Assembly (NCBI GenBank): GCA_002690925.1
Contig: NZGD01000289.1
Span: forward strand, 23,815-79,274
Direction: 5' to 3'
Source of the DNA: Rhodopirellula sp.
GTDB taxonomy: Bacteria; Planctomycetota; Planctomycetia; Pirellulales; Pirellulaceae
Length of the DNA stretch: 55,460 bases
The stretch's first letter is position 1. Every line of letters begins with the position of its first letter. Position numbers and translations under genes: made by a program. Shown piece after piece: positions 34,517 to 43,517 of this stretch. The notes beneath the pieces were generated by a model. The model was not told the DNA's origin. It was given only the letters and a program-made list of their open reading frames with translations, and searched no databases.

Positions 34517-36103
34517 ATGTCAGAGAATAACGAAAAGAAAGTTCACGGAGTCGTCGCCGAGTACACCTCGGTTGACACATTGCTTAGTGCATGTCGACGG
34601 GTCCGAGATGCAGGGTATCAAAAAACCGATGCATTCACTCCGTTCCCTGTTCACGGAATTGATAAGGCTCTGGGTATTAAACCCACGGTCTTGCCGTGGA
34701 TTGTGCTCGGTGCCGGGTTAACCGGTACTGCAACCGCTTTGGTGATGCAGATTTGGATGAACGCGATTGATTATCCGTACATCATCTCCGGAAAGCCATT
34801 TCTGTCATTGCCAGCGTTCATGCCGGTGGCTTTTGAGTTAACAGTGCTGTTCGCCTCTTTTGGTGCCTTCTTTGGCATGTGGGCCCTGAATGGCTTGCCT
34901 AAATTCAGTAATCCTGTTTTCACTGATCCACGATTTGATCGTGTGACCGACGACCGGTTCTTCCTCTATATCGACTCCAAAGACGATCAGTTTGACCGTG
35001 GTGGTGTCGAAAAGCTGCTCGGCGACACCGAAACAGATTACGTTCAAACCGTGGTTGATGATGATTCATCAGATAAAGTGCCAAAACCCTTCTTCATGAT
35101 GTGGGGATTGGTAGTCGGTTTGTCGGTCATTCCCCTGCTGGTCGTTTTGAAGATGAGGGTCAGCCACAGCAGTCAGCCGAGGTTCCATGTTTTCTATGAC
35201 ATGGACTTCTCCCCCGCCAAGGACGCGCAGCAGTACTCCACCCTTTTTCGTGATGGTCGCGCGATGCGTCCGGACGTCCCCGGGACTGTTGCGAGAGGTG
35301 AGGAGCAGGCAAACCTGAATTACATGACCGGAATTGATATGGAGGCTCTCACGGCAATTGATCCCTCGCGAGCGGAACGGCTGGTGAGGCGATTGAATCC
35401 ATACTTCCAGGGCGAGACTGAAGCTGCACAAGAGCTGACTGATGATGAGGCTGCCGAAGCCGACAAGAAGGGTTCCGGGGAAGAGCCTGAGGACAGTTCG
35501 CCAGTCGCAGGAAAACAGAGTGCCAGTAAGGCTGAAGCAAGCAATGCTGATGAGAATGCCGCGGCCCCGGAGGAAGCAAAGCCCAGTGTTATGGAGACAA
35601 CTCCTTGGCTTGACTCGAATCCATTGGTCTTGAATGAAAAAGTGCTGGCTGACGGCCGCAAGAATTTTGGTATCTACTGCTCTGTCTGTCACGGCATGAA
35701 CGGGTCTGGCAACGGCTTGGTCAATGTGCGTGCACAGAAAATTATTTCGCCTGACTGGATCCAGCCGTCATCGCTGCACCAGGAAACTCTCTATGCCGAC
35801 AAGTATCCCGCAGGGAAATTGTTCAGCACGATCAGCAACGGGATCCGGAAAATGCCCGGTTATGCCGGCCAGATCAAGACTCGGGACCGGTGGGCGATCG
35901 TTGCCTATGTGAGAGCACTTCAACTAAGTCAGAATGCTTCGATTGAGCAGTTCAAGGATATGGATGACTCCGAGCGGGCGAAGGTTCTTCAAGAGCAAGC
36001 TGATGTCAAAAAAGCACTGAAAGAAAAGGCTGATGCTGATGCAAAGGCAGCCAAAGAAGCAAAAGAGAAGGCTGATGCCGATGCGGCGAATGCTTCTACC
36101 TGA
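34517..36103 (+). CDS. actDE: ActD-ActE fusion: DUF3341 membrane subunit with monoheme cytochrome c
   Basis: A 528-residue protein joining two subunits normally separate in alternative complex III. Residues 1-290 are ActD-like (DUF3341): EYTSVDTLLSACRRVRDAGY, two transmembrane helices near 60-120 and a third near 195-215. A 60-residue acidic/Ala-rich linker follows, then a cytochrome c domain with CSVCHGMNGSGNG (Cys388, Cys391, His392) and a MPGYAGQI distal methionine. The tail is a Lys/Glu/Ala coiled-coil-like stretch (KADADAKAAKEAKEKADADA). ATG 34517 is chosen over GTG/TTG-type starts upstream. The cytochrome would relay electrons to the oxidase. Confidence 0.9.
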   Translation: MSENNEKKVHGVVAEYTSVDTLLSACRRVRDAGYQKTDAFTPFPVHGIDKALGIKPTVLPWIVLGAGLTGTATALVMQIWMNAIDYPYIISGKPFLSLPAFMPVAFELTVLFASFGAFFGMWALNGLPKFSNPVFTDPRFDRVTDDRFFLYIDSKDDQFDRGGVEKLLGDTETDYVQTVVDDDSSDKVPKPFFMMWGLVVGLSVIPLLVVLKMRVSHSSQPRFHVFYDMDFSPAKDAQQYSTLFRDGRAMRPDVPGTVARGEEQANLNYMTGIDMEALTAIDPSRAERLVRRLNPYFQGETEAAQELTDDEAAEADKKGSGEEPEDSSPVAGKQSASKAEASNADENAAAPEEAKPSVMETTPWLDSNPLVLNEKVLADGRKNFGIYCSVCHGMNGSGNGLVNVRAQKIISPDWIQPSSLHQETLYADKYPAGKLFSTISNGIRKMPGYAGQIKTRDRWAIVAYVRALQLSQNASIEQFKDMDDSERAKVLQEQADVKKALKEKADADAKAAKEAKEKADADAANAST

Positions 36104-36167
36104 ATGACGGATGTGGACGAAATTCGATTCCATTCATAACTAATCGACCAAATACGATACGACTCAG

Positions 36168-37427
36168 ATGTCCGAACATAACGCACCTGCCCCTAAATCC
36201 TCTGATGACCCCGCGTTCATGCTGCCTGCCTCGCTGGCTGTATTGCGATTGCCGCTGTGCGTAGGTGGGTTCATCCTTATGTCGCTCGGCTGGTACTTGG
36301 CAAGTGGAGTTGGACAGCACGGGCAGAATTTCGGCATGTCGGTTTATCTGACGGCGGCGGTTTACTGCATGACCATTGTCTTGGGGTGCCTGTTCTTTGT
36401 CCTGATCCAGCATCTTGTCCGAGCGGGATGGAGTATCGTCGTTCGGCGAATCGCCGAATTGGCGATGGTAATGGTTATTCCCATGGGGATTCTTTTCATT
36501 CCCGTGATCGCTTCGCTTTGGACGGGCGAAGGCACGCTTTACCGATGGGACAATCCAGAGTACGGGCCAGAGCATGGACTGCCCAACAATGTTTGGCTGG
36601 AAAAGCTTCGTTGGTTGAACGAAGGTTGGTTTACTGTTCGGACCATCGGCTACTTCGCAGTGTGGACATCACTTGCCCTGTTCTTCTTCAAGAATAGCAT
36701 TCGGCAGGACCAGACAGGTGATAAAGCGATCACCGATAAAATGCAGTACTGGAGTGGACCAGCTGTGATGTTGTTTTCCCTGACCACGACATTTGCAGCG
36801 TTCGATTGGGTGATGAGCCTCGCGCCAATGTGGTTCTCGACCATGTTTGGTGTTTACCTGTTCGCTGGAAGCATCTTGGGCGCCCACTGTCTCTTGGCGG
36901 TTGCCAGTTATGTGTTGCAAAAACAGGGTGCCATGAGGGACGAGGTAACTGTTGAGCATTATCACGACCTTGGAAAGCTGATCTTCGGTTTCGTGTTCTT
37001 CTGGACTTATATCTCCTTCAGTCAGTATCTGCTGATCTGGTATGGCAATATTCCGGAAGAGACAGAGTGGTTCTATGTCCGGCAGATTGGAAATTGGGGC
37101 AGTGTCGCTTTGGTACTGATCTTCTTTCACTGGATGTTGCCCTTTGCAGGAACCATGAGCCGACACGTGCGTCGGAAGCCTGGGCTTGTATGTGCTTGGG
37201 GTGCTTATTTGCTGATCATGCATTATGTGGATGTGTACTTCATGATCATGCCATCGGTTGAACAAGGGAATGCTGGTGGGGTGATGGGTGTAGTCACGAG
37301 CATCATGTGCGTTGTAGGGATGGCGGGACTGCTTTCGGGATTGTGTTTGATACTCGCTCAGCAGAACAAGGTTGTCGCGGTTCATGACCCCAGGTTGGGT
37401 GAATCAATCGCGTTTGAAAATATTTAG
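36168..37427 (+). CDS. actF: Alternative complex III NrfD-like membrane subunit ActF
   Basis: A 419-residue polytopic protein, a paralogue-like partner of ActC with ten predicted helices. It shows VGGFILMSLGWYLASG, a TFAAFDWVMSLAPMWFSTMFG segment with acidic residue in membrane, and SFSQYLLIWYGNIPEETEWF, a stretch characteristic of ActF. In ACIII it pairs with ActC in the membrane. An ATG start follows 64 bases after actDE. The frame and length agree with the family (about 400-430). Confidence 0.92.
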   Translation: MSEHNAPAPKSSDDPAFMLPASLAVLRLPLCVGGFILMSLGWYLASGVGQHGQNFGMSVYLTAAVYCMTIVLGCLFFVLIQHLVRAGWSIVVRRIAELAMVMVIPMGILFIPVIASLWTGEGTLYRWDNPEYGPEHGLPNNVWLEKLRWLNEGWFTVRTIGYFAVWTSLALFFFKNSIRQDQTGDKAITDKMQYWSGPAVMLFSLTTTFAAFDWVMSLAPMWFSTMFGVYLFAGSILGAHCLLAVASYVLQKQGAMRDEVTVEHYHDLGKLIFGFVFFWTYISFSQYLLIWYGNIPEETEWFYVRQIGNWGSVALVLIFFHWMLPFAGTMSRHVRRKPGLVCAWGAYLLIMHYVDVYFMIMPSVEQGNAGGVMGVVTSIMCVVGMAGLLSGLCLILAQQNKVVAVHDPRLGESIAFENI

Positions 37428-37511
37428 AAAAATGGGCCTCAGGCGTCAGCCAAGTGGCCAGCGGTAATAATTGATTTAGAAAATAGACACCTCGGAATTT
37501 GATGGTTCGCC

Positions 37512-37826
37512 ATGGCTGCCTACGACGATCTCAACGTCAAACGAATTTTCATTGTCGGAATTGCATCCATAGTGGTGACGGCGGTGACTGCTTTAGCGGT
37601 TCAAGTACTGTACTACTATTTGGAGGACGTTCAGTTAGCCCGCACGTCGGAGAACAGTAGCTATACACGACAAAACAACGCTCTTAAGGCCCAAACCGAG
37701 GACATTAGTAAGCCTGAAGGGGTGGATGCTGAGACGGGCAACCTTGTGATCCCAATCGAAAGCGCCATGAGTGTCATCATTTCCGAGTCCGAAACACGTA
37801 AAAAGAGCGGCAGTGACGAAACCTGA
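37512..37826 (+). CDS. Small single-pass membrane protein between actF and sco
   Basis: A 104-residue protein I do not recognise. Residues about 11-35 form one transmembrane helix; the rest is polar, with YLEDVQLARTSENSSYTRQNNAL and a conserved-looking GNLVIPIESAMSVIISE near the C-terminus. The ATG at 37512 and the 14-base overlap with the sco gene support it as a real, coupled gene. The last segment resembles small proteins placed beside caa3-oxidase genes that help assembly, which is inference from context only. Confidence 0.7.
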   Translation: MAAYDDLNVKRIFIVGIASIVVTAVTALAVQVLYYYLEDVQLARTSENSSYTRQNNALKAQTEDISKPEGVDAETGNLVIPIESAMSVIISESETRKKSGSDET

Positions 37827-38757
37827 GCTCACGAACGGAAGAGTCAATCAACCTTTGGTTGTTTGTTTGCTCGCAGTTATCCTGACAGCGATAGGGACAG
37901 CTGACAGCAGGGATGCCGCTGCGCAGGGTGGTGTCCGGTCAGGGTCGGATGTGGTCCTGAACAACGGGATCCCTCGCGAGGTGAGTGAAGTCAAAATCGA
38001 GCAGAAGCTCGGTGGGCGGATACAGCTCAATCTGCCAATGAGAGATTCACGCGGCGAACGTGTCGAGTCTGGCTATTTCATTGATGGGAACAAGCCGACC
38101 ATTATTACATTGAATTACAGTGGTTGCCCAATGCTGTGCAGTGTGCAATTGGATCAGCTGACGAAGTCGCTAGGAAAGCTAGACCTGAAGATCGGCCAAG
38201 ATTTTCAACTTCTGACGGTTAGCATCGATCCGAAGGAAAAACCCGCGACGGCGGCGAAGACCAAGGCGAAGTACATTGACATGTTGCGGCGAACACAACC
38301 TTCGGCGGACGAGGGTTGGGCTTTCTGTACGGCAGATCAGTCGATCATCACGCGTTTAGCCGACAACCTGGGATTTCGTTATACCTACGATTCGAAAAGT
38401 GGCGAGTACTACCACCCGGCGATGCTGGCGTTTGTTTCGCCAACTGGAGTCATCACGAGGTATTCGCTCACTGTTGACTTCCCGCCAGCAGATTTGAAGA
38501 AGGCATTGGTCGAAGCTGGAGAGGGGTCAGTTGGCACACCGGTTGATCAGGTTTTGTTGTGGTGTTTCAGTTATGACCCGGACAGTAACAGTTATGTGCC
38601 TCAGGCGTGGCAGATTATGCGGCTTGCCGGGGCAGGCACCGTCGGCTTGATGATCGCATGCCTTGCACCCTATTGGATTGGTCGCAAAGCACTGCCCAAA
38701 CTGAAGAACGCTCGAAACGATCCCGAGAAAACGAAACAAGAGCTTGGAACTGGTTGA
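37813..38757 (+). CDS. SCO1/SenC-type copper chaperone
   Basis: A 314-residue membrane-bound thioredoxin-fold protein that delivers copper to the CuA site of cytochrome oxidase. The copper ligands are visible: GCPMLC (Cys105, Cys109) and His201 in YYHPAML. An N-terminal signal anchor (about 13-30) precedes the periplasmic domain, and a C-terminal helix (about 277-297, GAGTVGLMIACLAPYWIG) makes it unusual; most Sco proteins have one helix. I start at GTG 37813 (MTKPELTNGR), overlapping the previous gene by 14 bases; an upstream start at 37771 exists. It sits directly before coxB, the subunit it would metallate. Confidence 0.9.
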   Translation: MTKPELTNGRVNQPLVVCLLAVILTAIGTADSRDAAAQGGVRSGSDVVLNNGIPREVSEVKIEQKLGGRIQLNLPMRDSRGERVESGYFIDGNKPTIITLNYSGCPMLCSVQLDQLTKSLGKLDLKIGQDFQLLTVSIDPKEKPATAAKTKAKYIDMLRRTQPSADEGWAFCTADQSIITRLADNLGFRYTYDSKSGEYYHPAMLAFVSPTGVITRYSLTVDFPPADLKKALVEAGEGSVGTPVDQVLLWCFSYDPDSNSYVPQAWQIMRLAGAGTVGLMIACLAPYWIGRKALPKLKNARNDPEKTKQELGTG

Positions 38758-38808
38758 GTCCTGAAACGCTCGACAATCATCCATTTTTATTACTGATTTT
38801 AAATCGCA

Positions 38809-39948
38809 ATGTTTGCACTAATGAACAACATGCCTCACTTGCTTGGTGATCAACTCGCCTCAAAGTTCACTTGGTTTCCCGAGCAGGCTTCGACTTTCGC
38901 TGCTGAGAATGATTGGCTGTTCTTTTTCATCACGTGGATTTGCGTGTTGTTCTTTATCCCTATTGCAGGTTGTCTGTTCTACTTCTGTTGGAAGTACTGC
39001 AAGCCGAAGGGGCAGAAAGCTGAGAGCAATACTGCCCACAACACGCCGCTCGAGTTGGCTTGGTCAATTTTGCCCTCGTTTTTCCTTGTGGCGATGTTTG
39101 TGATGGGAGCGAGGAGTTACCTGAATCAGCGAACAGTTCCTGAAGGTGCCAACAACATCGGTTTGAAGGCATTCAAGTGGGGTTGGACAATGGACTATGG
39201 TAAAGGTGTGATGAATCCGGAATTGCACATACTCGCCAATGAGCCAACGAAACTGTCGATGCGCAGCAGTGACGTTATCCACAGTGTTTTTGTGCCCGCC
39301 TTTCGTGCGAAAAAGGATGTGGTCCCAGGACGATATAACTACATGTGGTTCGAAGCAGATGTTGCCAGTGAACGGGTTTCTGACGAAGAACTCGCGAAGG
39401 CAAAGTTTGAGAACGGAGACGGAGTGTGGGATTACGACAAGTGGCAGTTCACTCAAGACGGCTACAGGTTTTTTGATCTCTACTGCACAGAATACTGCGG
39501 GAAAAATCATTCGGTCATGCAAACCGTGGTTGTTGTTCACGAGACGGTGGAAGACCTTGACGCCTGGATTGAGAAGGTCAGTAAGAGGCCGGCAGATCAG
39601 ACGCCCGAAGCGTGGGGTGAGAAGCTATATAACCAAAGAGGTTGTGCCGGATGCCACTCTCTTGATGGGACCAAACGCGTGGGCCCGTCGTTCAAGGAGT
39701 CGTACGGTAATCAGCGCCGGTTCGCAGACGGTACGAATGCAACCGCTGATGAAGACTATATAAGAAATTCGATCCTTTACCCCAAGAAACAAGTCGTTGA
39801 AGGTTATCAACCTGTGATGCCAAGTTATCAGGGACAGCTGTCGGATGATGACATTGCGTCGATCATCGCATACCTGAAAACTGTATCGGACTACGGTCCC
39901 AAAGCGGCTCCGGTGACGGACGACGACGAAACAAACATTGAAGAATGA
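38809..39948 (+). CDS. coxB: Cytochrome c oxidase subunit II with fused cytochrome c (caa3-type)
   Basis: A 379-residue subunit. Two helices (about 36-60 and 84-102) precede the CuA domain: His158 in VIHSVFVP and YCTEYCGKNHSVM with Cys226, Cys230, His234 and Met237, so all CuA ligands are present. A C-terminal cytochrome c (CAGCH, Cys279-His283; distal Met in VMPSYQGQL) makes it a caa3-type subunit. About 35 residues (185-220) are inserted in the cupredoxin fold relative to common CoxB. An ATG four codons downstream is an alternative start. It would take electrons from the ActDE cytochrome. Confidence 0.95.
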   Translation: MFALMNNMPHLLGDQLASKFTWFPEQASTFAAENDWLFFFITWICVLFFIPIAGCLFYFCWKYCKPKGQKAESNTAHNTPLELAWSILPSFFLVAMFVMGARSYLNQRTVPEGANNIGLKAFKWGWTMDYGKGVMNPELHILANEPTKLSMRSSDVIHSVFVPAFRAKKDVVPGRYNYMWFEADVASERVSDEELAKAKFENGDGVWDYDKWQFTQDGYRFFDLYCTEYCGKNHSVMQTVVVVHETVEDLDAWIEKVSKRPADQTPEAWGEKLYNQRGCAGCHSLDGTKRVGPSFKESYGNQRRFADGTNATADEDYIRNSILYPKKQVVEGYQPVMPSYQGQLSDDDIASIIAYLKTVSDYGPKAAPVTDDDETNIEE

Positions 39949-40041
39949 ATTAGAAGATAGACCAGGCGTGTCGGGGACCCGGAGTGTCTGGAAATTGATA
40001 CGAAGCACGCGTGATGCGTTTCGACTGAAGAGGTTTTAGAT

Positions 40042-41814
40042 ATGTCAGCTGGATCACTACCATCAGGTTCGCAAGTTAAAGACCCTGGTTATCCGACTCC
40101 GAGTGAGAACTACCTAACAAATTCGAAGGGTATTCTCAGTTGGATCTTCACGCTGGATCACAAGCGGATCGGGGTCATGTACCTCGTGGGCGTGACCTTG
40201 GCGTTTGGGGTTGCAGGCTTGCTTGCACTGTTGATTCGCCTGCATCTTTTTCAGCCCGACGGGATGGTGTTTCAGGGGGAAGAAGCGAACAATTGGTATA
40301 ACCAAGTGTTCACGCTTCATGGTGCGATCATGGTTTTCCTGTTTATCATCCCGAGTGTCCCTGCCGCATTGGGTAACTTTTTGGTTCCTGTCATGTTGGG
40401 CGCGAAAGATGTTGCATTCCCGCGTTTGAATCTCTGCAGTTTTTACCTGTGGGTGTTCGGAGCACTGTTCTTTGTCTCTGCATTGTGCGCAAGCGGGCTG
40501 GATACCGGTTGGACCTTCTACACTCCGTACAGCACGACAACCGACAGTTCGGTAATTCTGGCTACCTCAGGGGCATTCATTTTGGGGTTCAGTTCCATTT
40601 TCACTGGATTGAATTTCATTGTCACGATCAACACGATGCGACCTCCCGGGATGACGTGGTTTCGTATGCCACTTTTTCTTTGGGCGACTTACGCGACCAG
40701 CATCATTCAGGTACTGGCAACTCCCGTTCTAGGCATTACCCTTCTGCTTCTCATCGCGGAACGGACCATGCACATCGGAATTTTCGATCCCGAATACAAT
40801 GGTGACCCCGTCACATTTCAGCATTTCTTCTGGTTCTACAGTCATCCCGCCGTTTACATCATGATCCTCCCTGCATTTGGGATTATCAGTGACCTAATTA
40901 GCGTGCACAGCCACAAGCGAATTTTCGGATATCGGTTCATTGCTTACTCTTCAATTGCAATTGCATTGTTGGGCTTCCTCGTGTGGGGCCATCACATGTT
41001 CACAGCCGGGATGAGTTCGCTGACGACCATCATCTTCAGCGCGTTGACTTTTACGGTTTCCGTCCCATCGGCAATCAAGGTTTTCAACTGGCTTGCGACG
41101 ATGTACAAAGGCTCGATCAGCCTGACGACGCCGATGTGTTACGCCCTTAGCTTTATCTTCCTGTTTACAATCGGTGGCCTCACTGGTTTGCACCTCGGAA
41201 CGCTTGCGACGGATATGCACCTTCACGACACTTACTTTGTGGTTGCTCACTTCCACTACGTAATGGTCGGGGGCACTCTGGTGGCATTCCTGGGCGGTGT
41301 ATTTCATTGGTGGCCGAAAATGTTCGGTAAAATGTACAGCGAAGCAGGTGGACGCCTGTCCGCCTTCCTCGTTTTTGCGGGTTTCAACCTCACGTTCCTG
41401 CCGCAGTTCATCCTTGGTAGCCGCGGAATGCCCCGCCGCTATGCTACCTACGACCCTGAGTTCGCTGGTCTCCACCAGATGAGCACATACGGGTCCATGC
41501 TGCTAGGATTTGGACTGTTGGTTGCCCTGTTCGTGCTGCTGCGATCAGTTGGTGCATTTTCAAGGTTCGGTCTGGCATGCGGGAAAAAAGCGCCTGCCAA
41601 CCCTTGGGGTGGAGCAACTTTAGAGTGGCATTGCACGAGTCCTCCACCGTTTTACAACTTTGAGCGTGCTCCGGCAGTTGGCGATCCGTACGATTTCAGC
41701 GATCTCGAGTGGGAAGCTGATGAGGAGCGGTACGTGACGGTCGAGCCGAAGCGGGAAGTCATTCCCGAAGAGCAGCCGAAACCCGCTCCGGCGCATGCTG
41801 AAGACTCCAATTAG
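40042..41814 (+). CDS. coxA: Cytochrome c oxidase subunit I (A2-type heme-copper oxidase)
   Basis: A 590-residue catalytic subunit with 12 core helices. Heme a ligand His93 is in TLHGAIMVFL; CuB ligands are His267 in FYSHPAVY (with the cross-linked Tyr271) and His316-His317 in GHHMFTAG; heme a3 and heme a ligands are His402 and His404 in AHFHYVM. The YS pair (Tyr265, Ser266) replaces the proton-channel glutamate of A1 oxidases, so this is an A2-type enzyme, the class usually found with alternative complex III. The C-terminal 50 residues are an acidic, Pro-rich tail. Gap to coxB is 93 bases. Confidence 0.96.
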   Translation: MSAGSLPSGSQVKDPGYPTPSENYLTNSKGILSWIFTLDHKRIGVMYLVGVTLAFGVAGLLALLIRLHLFQPDGMVFQGEEANNWYNQVFTLHGAIMVFLFIIPSVPAALGNFLVPVMLGAKDVAFPRLNLCSFYLWVFGALFFVSALCASGLDTGWTFYTPYSTTTDSSVILATSGAFILGFSSIFTGLNFIVTINTMRPPGMTWFRMPLFLWATYATSIIQVLATPVLGITLLLLIAERTMHIGIFDPEYNGDPVTFQHFFWFYSHPAVYIMILPAFGIISDLISVHSHKRIFGYRFIAYSSIAIALLGFLVWGHHMFTAGMSSLTTIIFSALTFTVSVPSAIKVFNWLATMYKGSISLTTPMCYALSFIFLFTIGGLTGLHLGTLATDMHLHDTYFVVAHFHYVMVGGTLVAFLGGVFHWWPKMFGKMYSEAGGRLSAFLVFAGFNLTFLPQFILGSRGMPRRYATYDPEFAGLHQMSTYGSMLLGFGLLVALFVLLRSVGAFSRFGLACGKKAPANPWGGATLEWHCTSPPPFYNFERAPAVGDPYDFSDLEWEADEERYVTVEPKREVIPEEQPKPAPAHAEDSN

Positions 41815-41821
41815 CTGGTCA

Positions 41822-41841
41822 GCCCCTAAGTTGTCAGGGGC
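41822..41841. other. Intercistronic hairpin between coxA and coxC
   Basis: Perfect 6-bp stem GCCCCT (41822-41827) and AGGGGC (41836-41841) with an 8-base loop. No T-run follows, so it is not a clear terminator; it may tune expression between oxidase subunits. Confidence 0.45.
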
Positions 41842-41879
41842 CATGAAAACATCACTTCCTTTTTCACTCTCCAAGTAAC

Positions 41880-43076
41880 ATGTCAACCATCGAAGCCAGC
41901 CCTGAGGTTGGGCACGACGAGCATGGTCATGACCATGACCACCCGCCATTCTTGGCACACCATTTTGATACGCCGGAGCAGCAATTCGACAGCGGCAAGC
42001 TGGGGATCTGGCTGTTCCTCGTAACTGAGGTGCTGTTTTTCAGTGGGATGTTCTGTGCTTACGCCATTTTCAGGGCCCTGCGTCCCGAGGTTTTTGAGGG
42101 CTGCAGCCAGTTCTTGAATACCAAACTTGGCGCGATCAACACTGGCGTGCTGCTGTTCAGTTCCCTGACGATGGCGTGGGCCGTGAGGTGTTCGCAGTTG
42201 GAGCAGCACAAGGGGTTGGTCGGAACCTTGGCCGCGACGCTTTCTTGCGCGATGATTTTCCTGGGCGTCAAGGCGATTGAGTATTCGCACAAATTTGGGA
42301 TGGGGCTCCTGCCCGCCGGTTTGTTTGCCTACGATCCAAGCAATCCTCACCCCGACCCTGCAGGGCATCCTCCTTACCTTGCTTATATCTGTGCCCCATT
42401 CGCACTGGCGTTGGCGGGGGTTCTGGTTTGGCTTGTTGTGAGTGCTGTCACTGGTAATAAGTTTCAGTTCGCCATCGCAAAACCACTGTCAGTCGTGTGC
42501 TTGTGCTTTTTCGTTGGTGTGGGATTGGGGACGTTTTTGGAGAGTGGAGAGGAGTCCGCTGACCACGTTGATGTCCACGCCGACCCAAACGGTTTGGCGA
42601 CGGCTTCGGTCATGCTTGAAGCGGAAGAGTCGGCAGCGGCCGATGCCGCACCGGCCATCGCTGCTTCAGGAGCAATGATTCCCGTCGATGAAAGCGTGCT
42701 CGAGATTCTGGCGACGGACCCGACCAACGTCGGGGTCGTAAGCGGCTTGAATGCGCTTGAGCAGCAGACGGCGGCGGCTGGGACATCAACGGTCACGGGA
42801 GACGGTGCGATTCTTGGCGCGATCACGACCACTGAAATTGATGTGATGACTCCGACAACGGCCGGTGTCTTCTTCAGTATTTATTACTGTATGACGGGAA
42901 TTCATGCCATTCACATTCTCGCCGGGATTGGTGTTTTGGTCTGGTTGCTGGTTCGTGCTGTACGCCAAGACTTCAACCGGCAGTACTTCGGTCCTGTCGA
43001 CTATGTTGGCCTTTATTGGCACCTTGTCGACTTGATCTGGATTTACTTGTTCCCACTTCTTTACCTGATCCGGTAA
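41880..43076 (+). CDS. coxC: Cytochrome c oxidase subunit III with large insertion
   Basis: A 398-residue subunit III, about twice the usual 200 residues of caa3-type oxidases. The N-terminus is His-rich (GHDEHGHDHDHPPFLAHH, 11-28). Three family helices (about 41-66, 86-105, 113-133) come before an insertion of roughly 190 residues (134-327) that holds two extra hydrophobic segments (about 171-190, 202-220) and an Ala/Glu/Thr-rich soluble loop (221-326). The final family helices (328-352 and 379-396, with YCMTGIHAIHILAG and YWHLVDLIWIYLFPLLYL) resume the normal sequence. Reading frame is continuous, so this is a true insertion, not two genes. Confidence 0.93.
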   Translation: MSTIEASPEVGHDEHGHDHDHPPFLAHHFDTPEQQFDSGKLGIWLFLVTEVLFFSGMFCAYAIFRALRPEVFEGCSQFLNTKLGAINTGVLLFSSLTMAWAVRCSQLEQHKGLVGTLAATLSCAMIFLGVKAIEYSHKFGMGLLPAGLFAYDPSNPHPDPAGHPPYLAYICAPFALALAGVLVWLVVSAVTGNKFQFAIAKPLSVVCLCFFVGVGLGTFLESGEESADHVDVHADPNGLATASVMLEAEESAAADAAPAIAASGAMIPVDESVLEILATDPTNVGVVSGLNALEQQTAAAGTSTVTGDGAILGAITTTEIDVMTPTTAGVFFSIYYCMTGIHAIHILAGIGVLVWLLVRAVRQDFNRQYFGPVDYVGLYWHLVDLIWIYLFPLLYLIR

Positions 43077-43112
43077 CCGAAACCCGCTCAACGAACGCAA
43101 ACTGGTTGTAAC

Positions 43113-43517
43113 ATGTCTTCCCACGCACACTCTGAAGATGGCCACTCCTCTGACGGTCACGATTTTGCGCACCCAATGTCGGTGCAAACCTTACTGGTGG
43201 TTTTTTTCGCATTGACGTTTCTGACCGTAATCACGGTTGCTCAAGCTAGCTTTGACTTTGGAGCTTTCGAGGTAGCGACGGTCATGTTCATTGCGACCGT
43301 GAAGGCGGTGCTGGTGATGGCGTTTTTCATGCACATGCTGGCTGATAAACCATTCAACGCGATCATTTTTATTGGATCTTTCGTCTTTGTTGGGCTTTTT
43401 GTGATTTTCACTTTGGGTGACTCTTTGATGACATCCCACTCCTTTGAACCCAGGGTAGAAGAACTCGCCCCAGCAGTTGCGGAGCCAACGATCACGACGG
43501 TAGATGGTGCACCCTAG
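43113..43517 (+). CDS. coxD: Cytochrome c oxidase subunit IV (caa3-type)
   Basis: A 134-residue membrane subunit that ends the oxidase cluster, 36 bases after coxC. Three hydrophobic segments are visible: QTLLVVFFALTFLTVITVAQ, VATVMFIATVKAVLVMAFFMHML and IIFIGSFVFVGLFVIFTLG; the ATVKA...FFMHM stretch is typical of prokaryotic subunit IV. The first 22 residues are His/Ser/Asp-rich (SSHAHSEDGHSSDGHDFAH). Its role is in assembly and stability; there are no cofactors. Confidence 0.88.
   Translation: MSSHAHSEDGHSSDGHDFAHPMSVQTLLVVFFALTFLTVITVAQASFDFGAFEVATVMFIATVKAVLVMAFFMHMLADKPFNAIIFIGSFVFVGLFVIFTLGDSLMTSHSFEPRVEELAPAVAEPTITTVDGAP

Noticed and set aside
36669..37385. 238-codon minus-strand frame inside actF
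   Set aside because: Shadow of the polytopic ActF frame; His/Gln-rich translation without any family signature.
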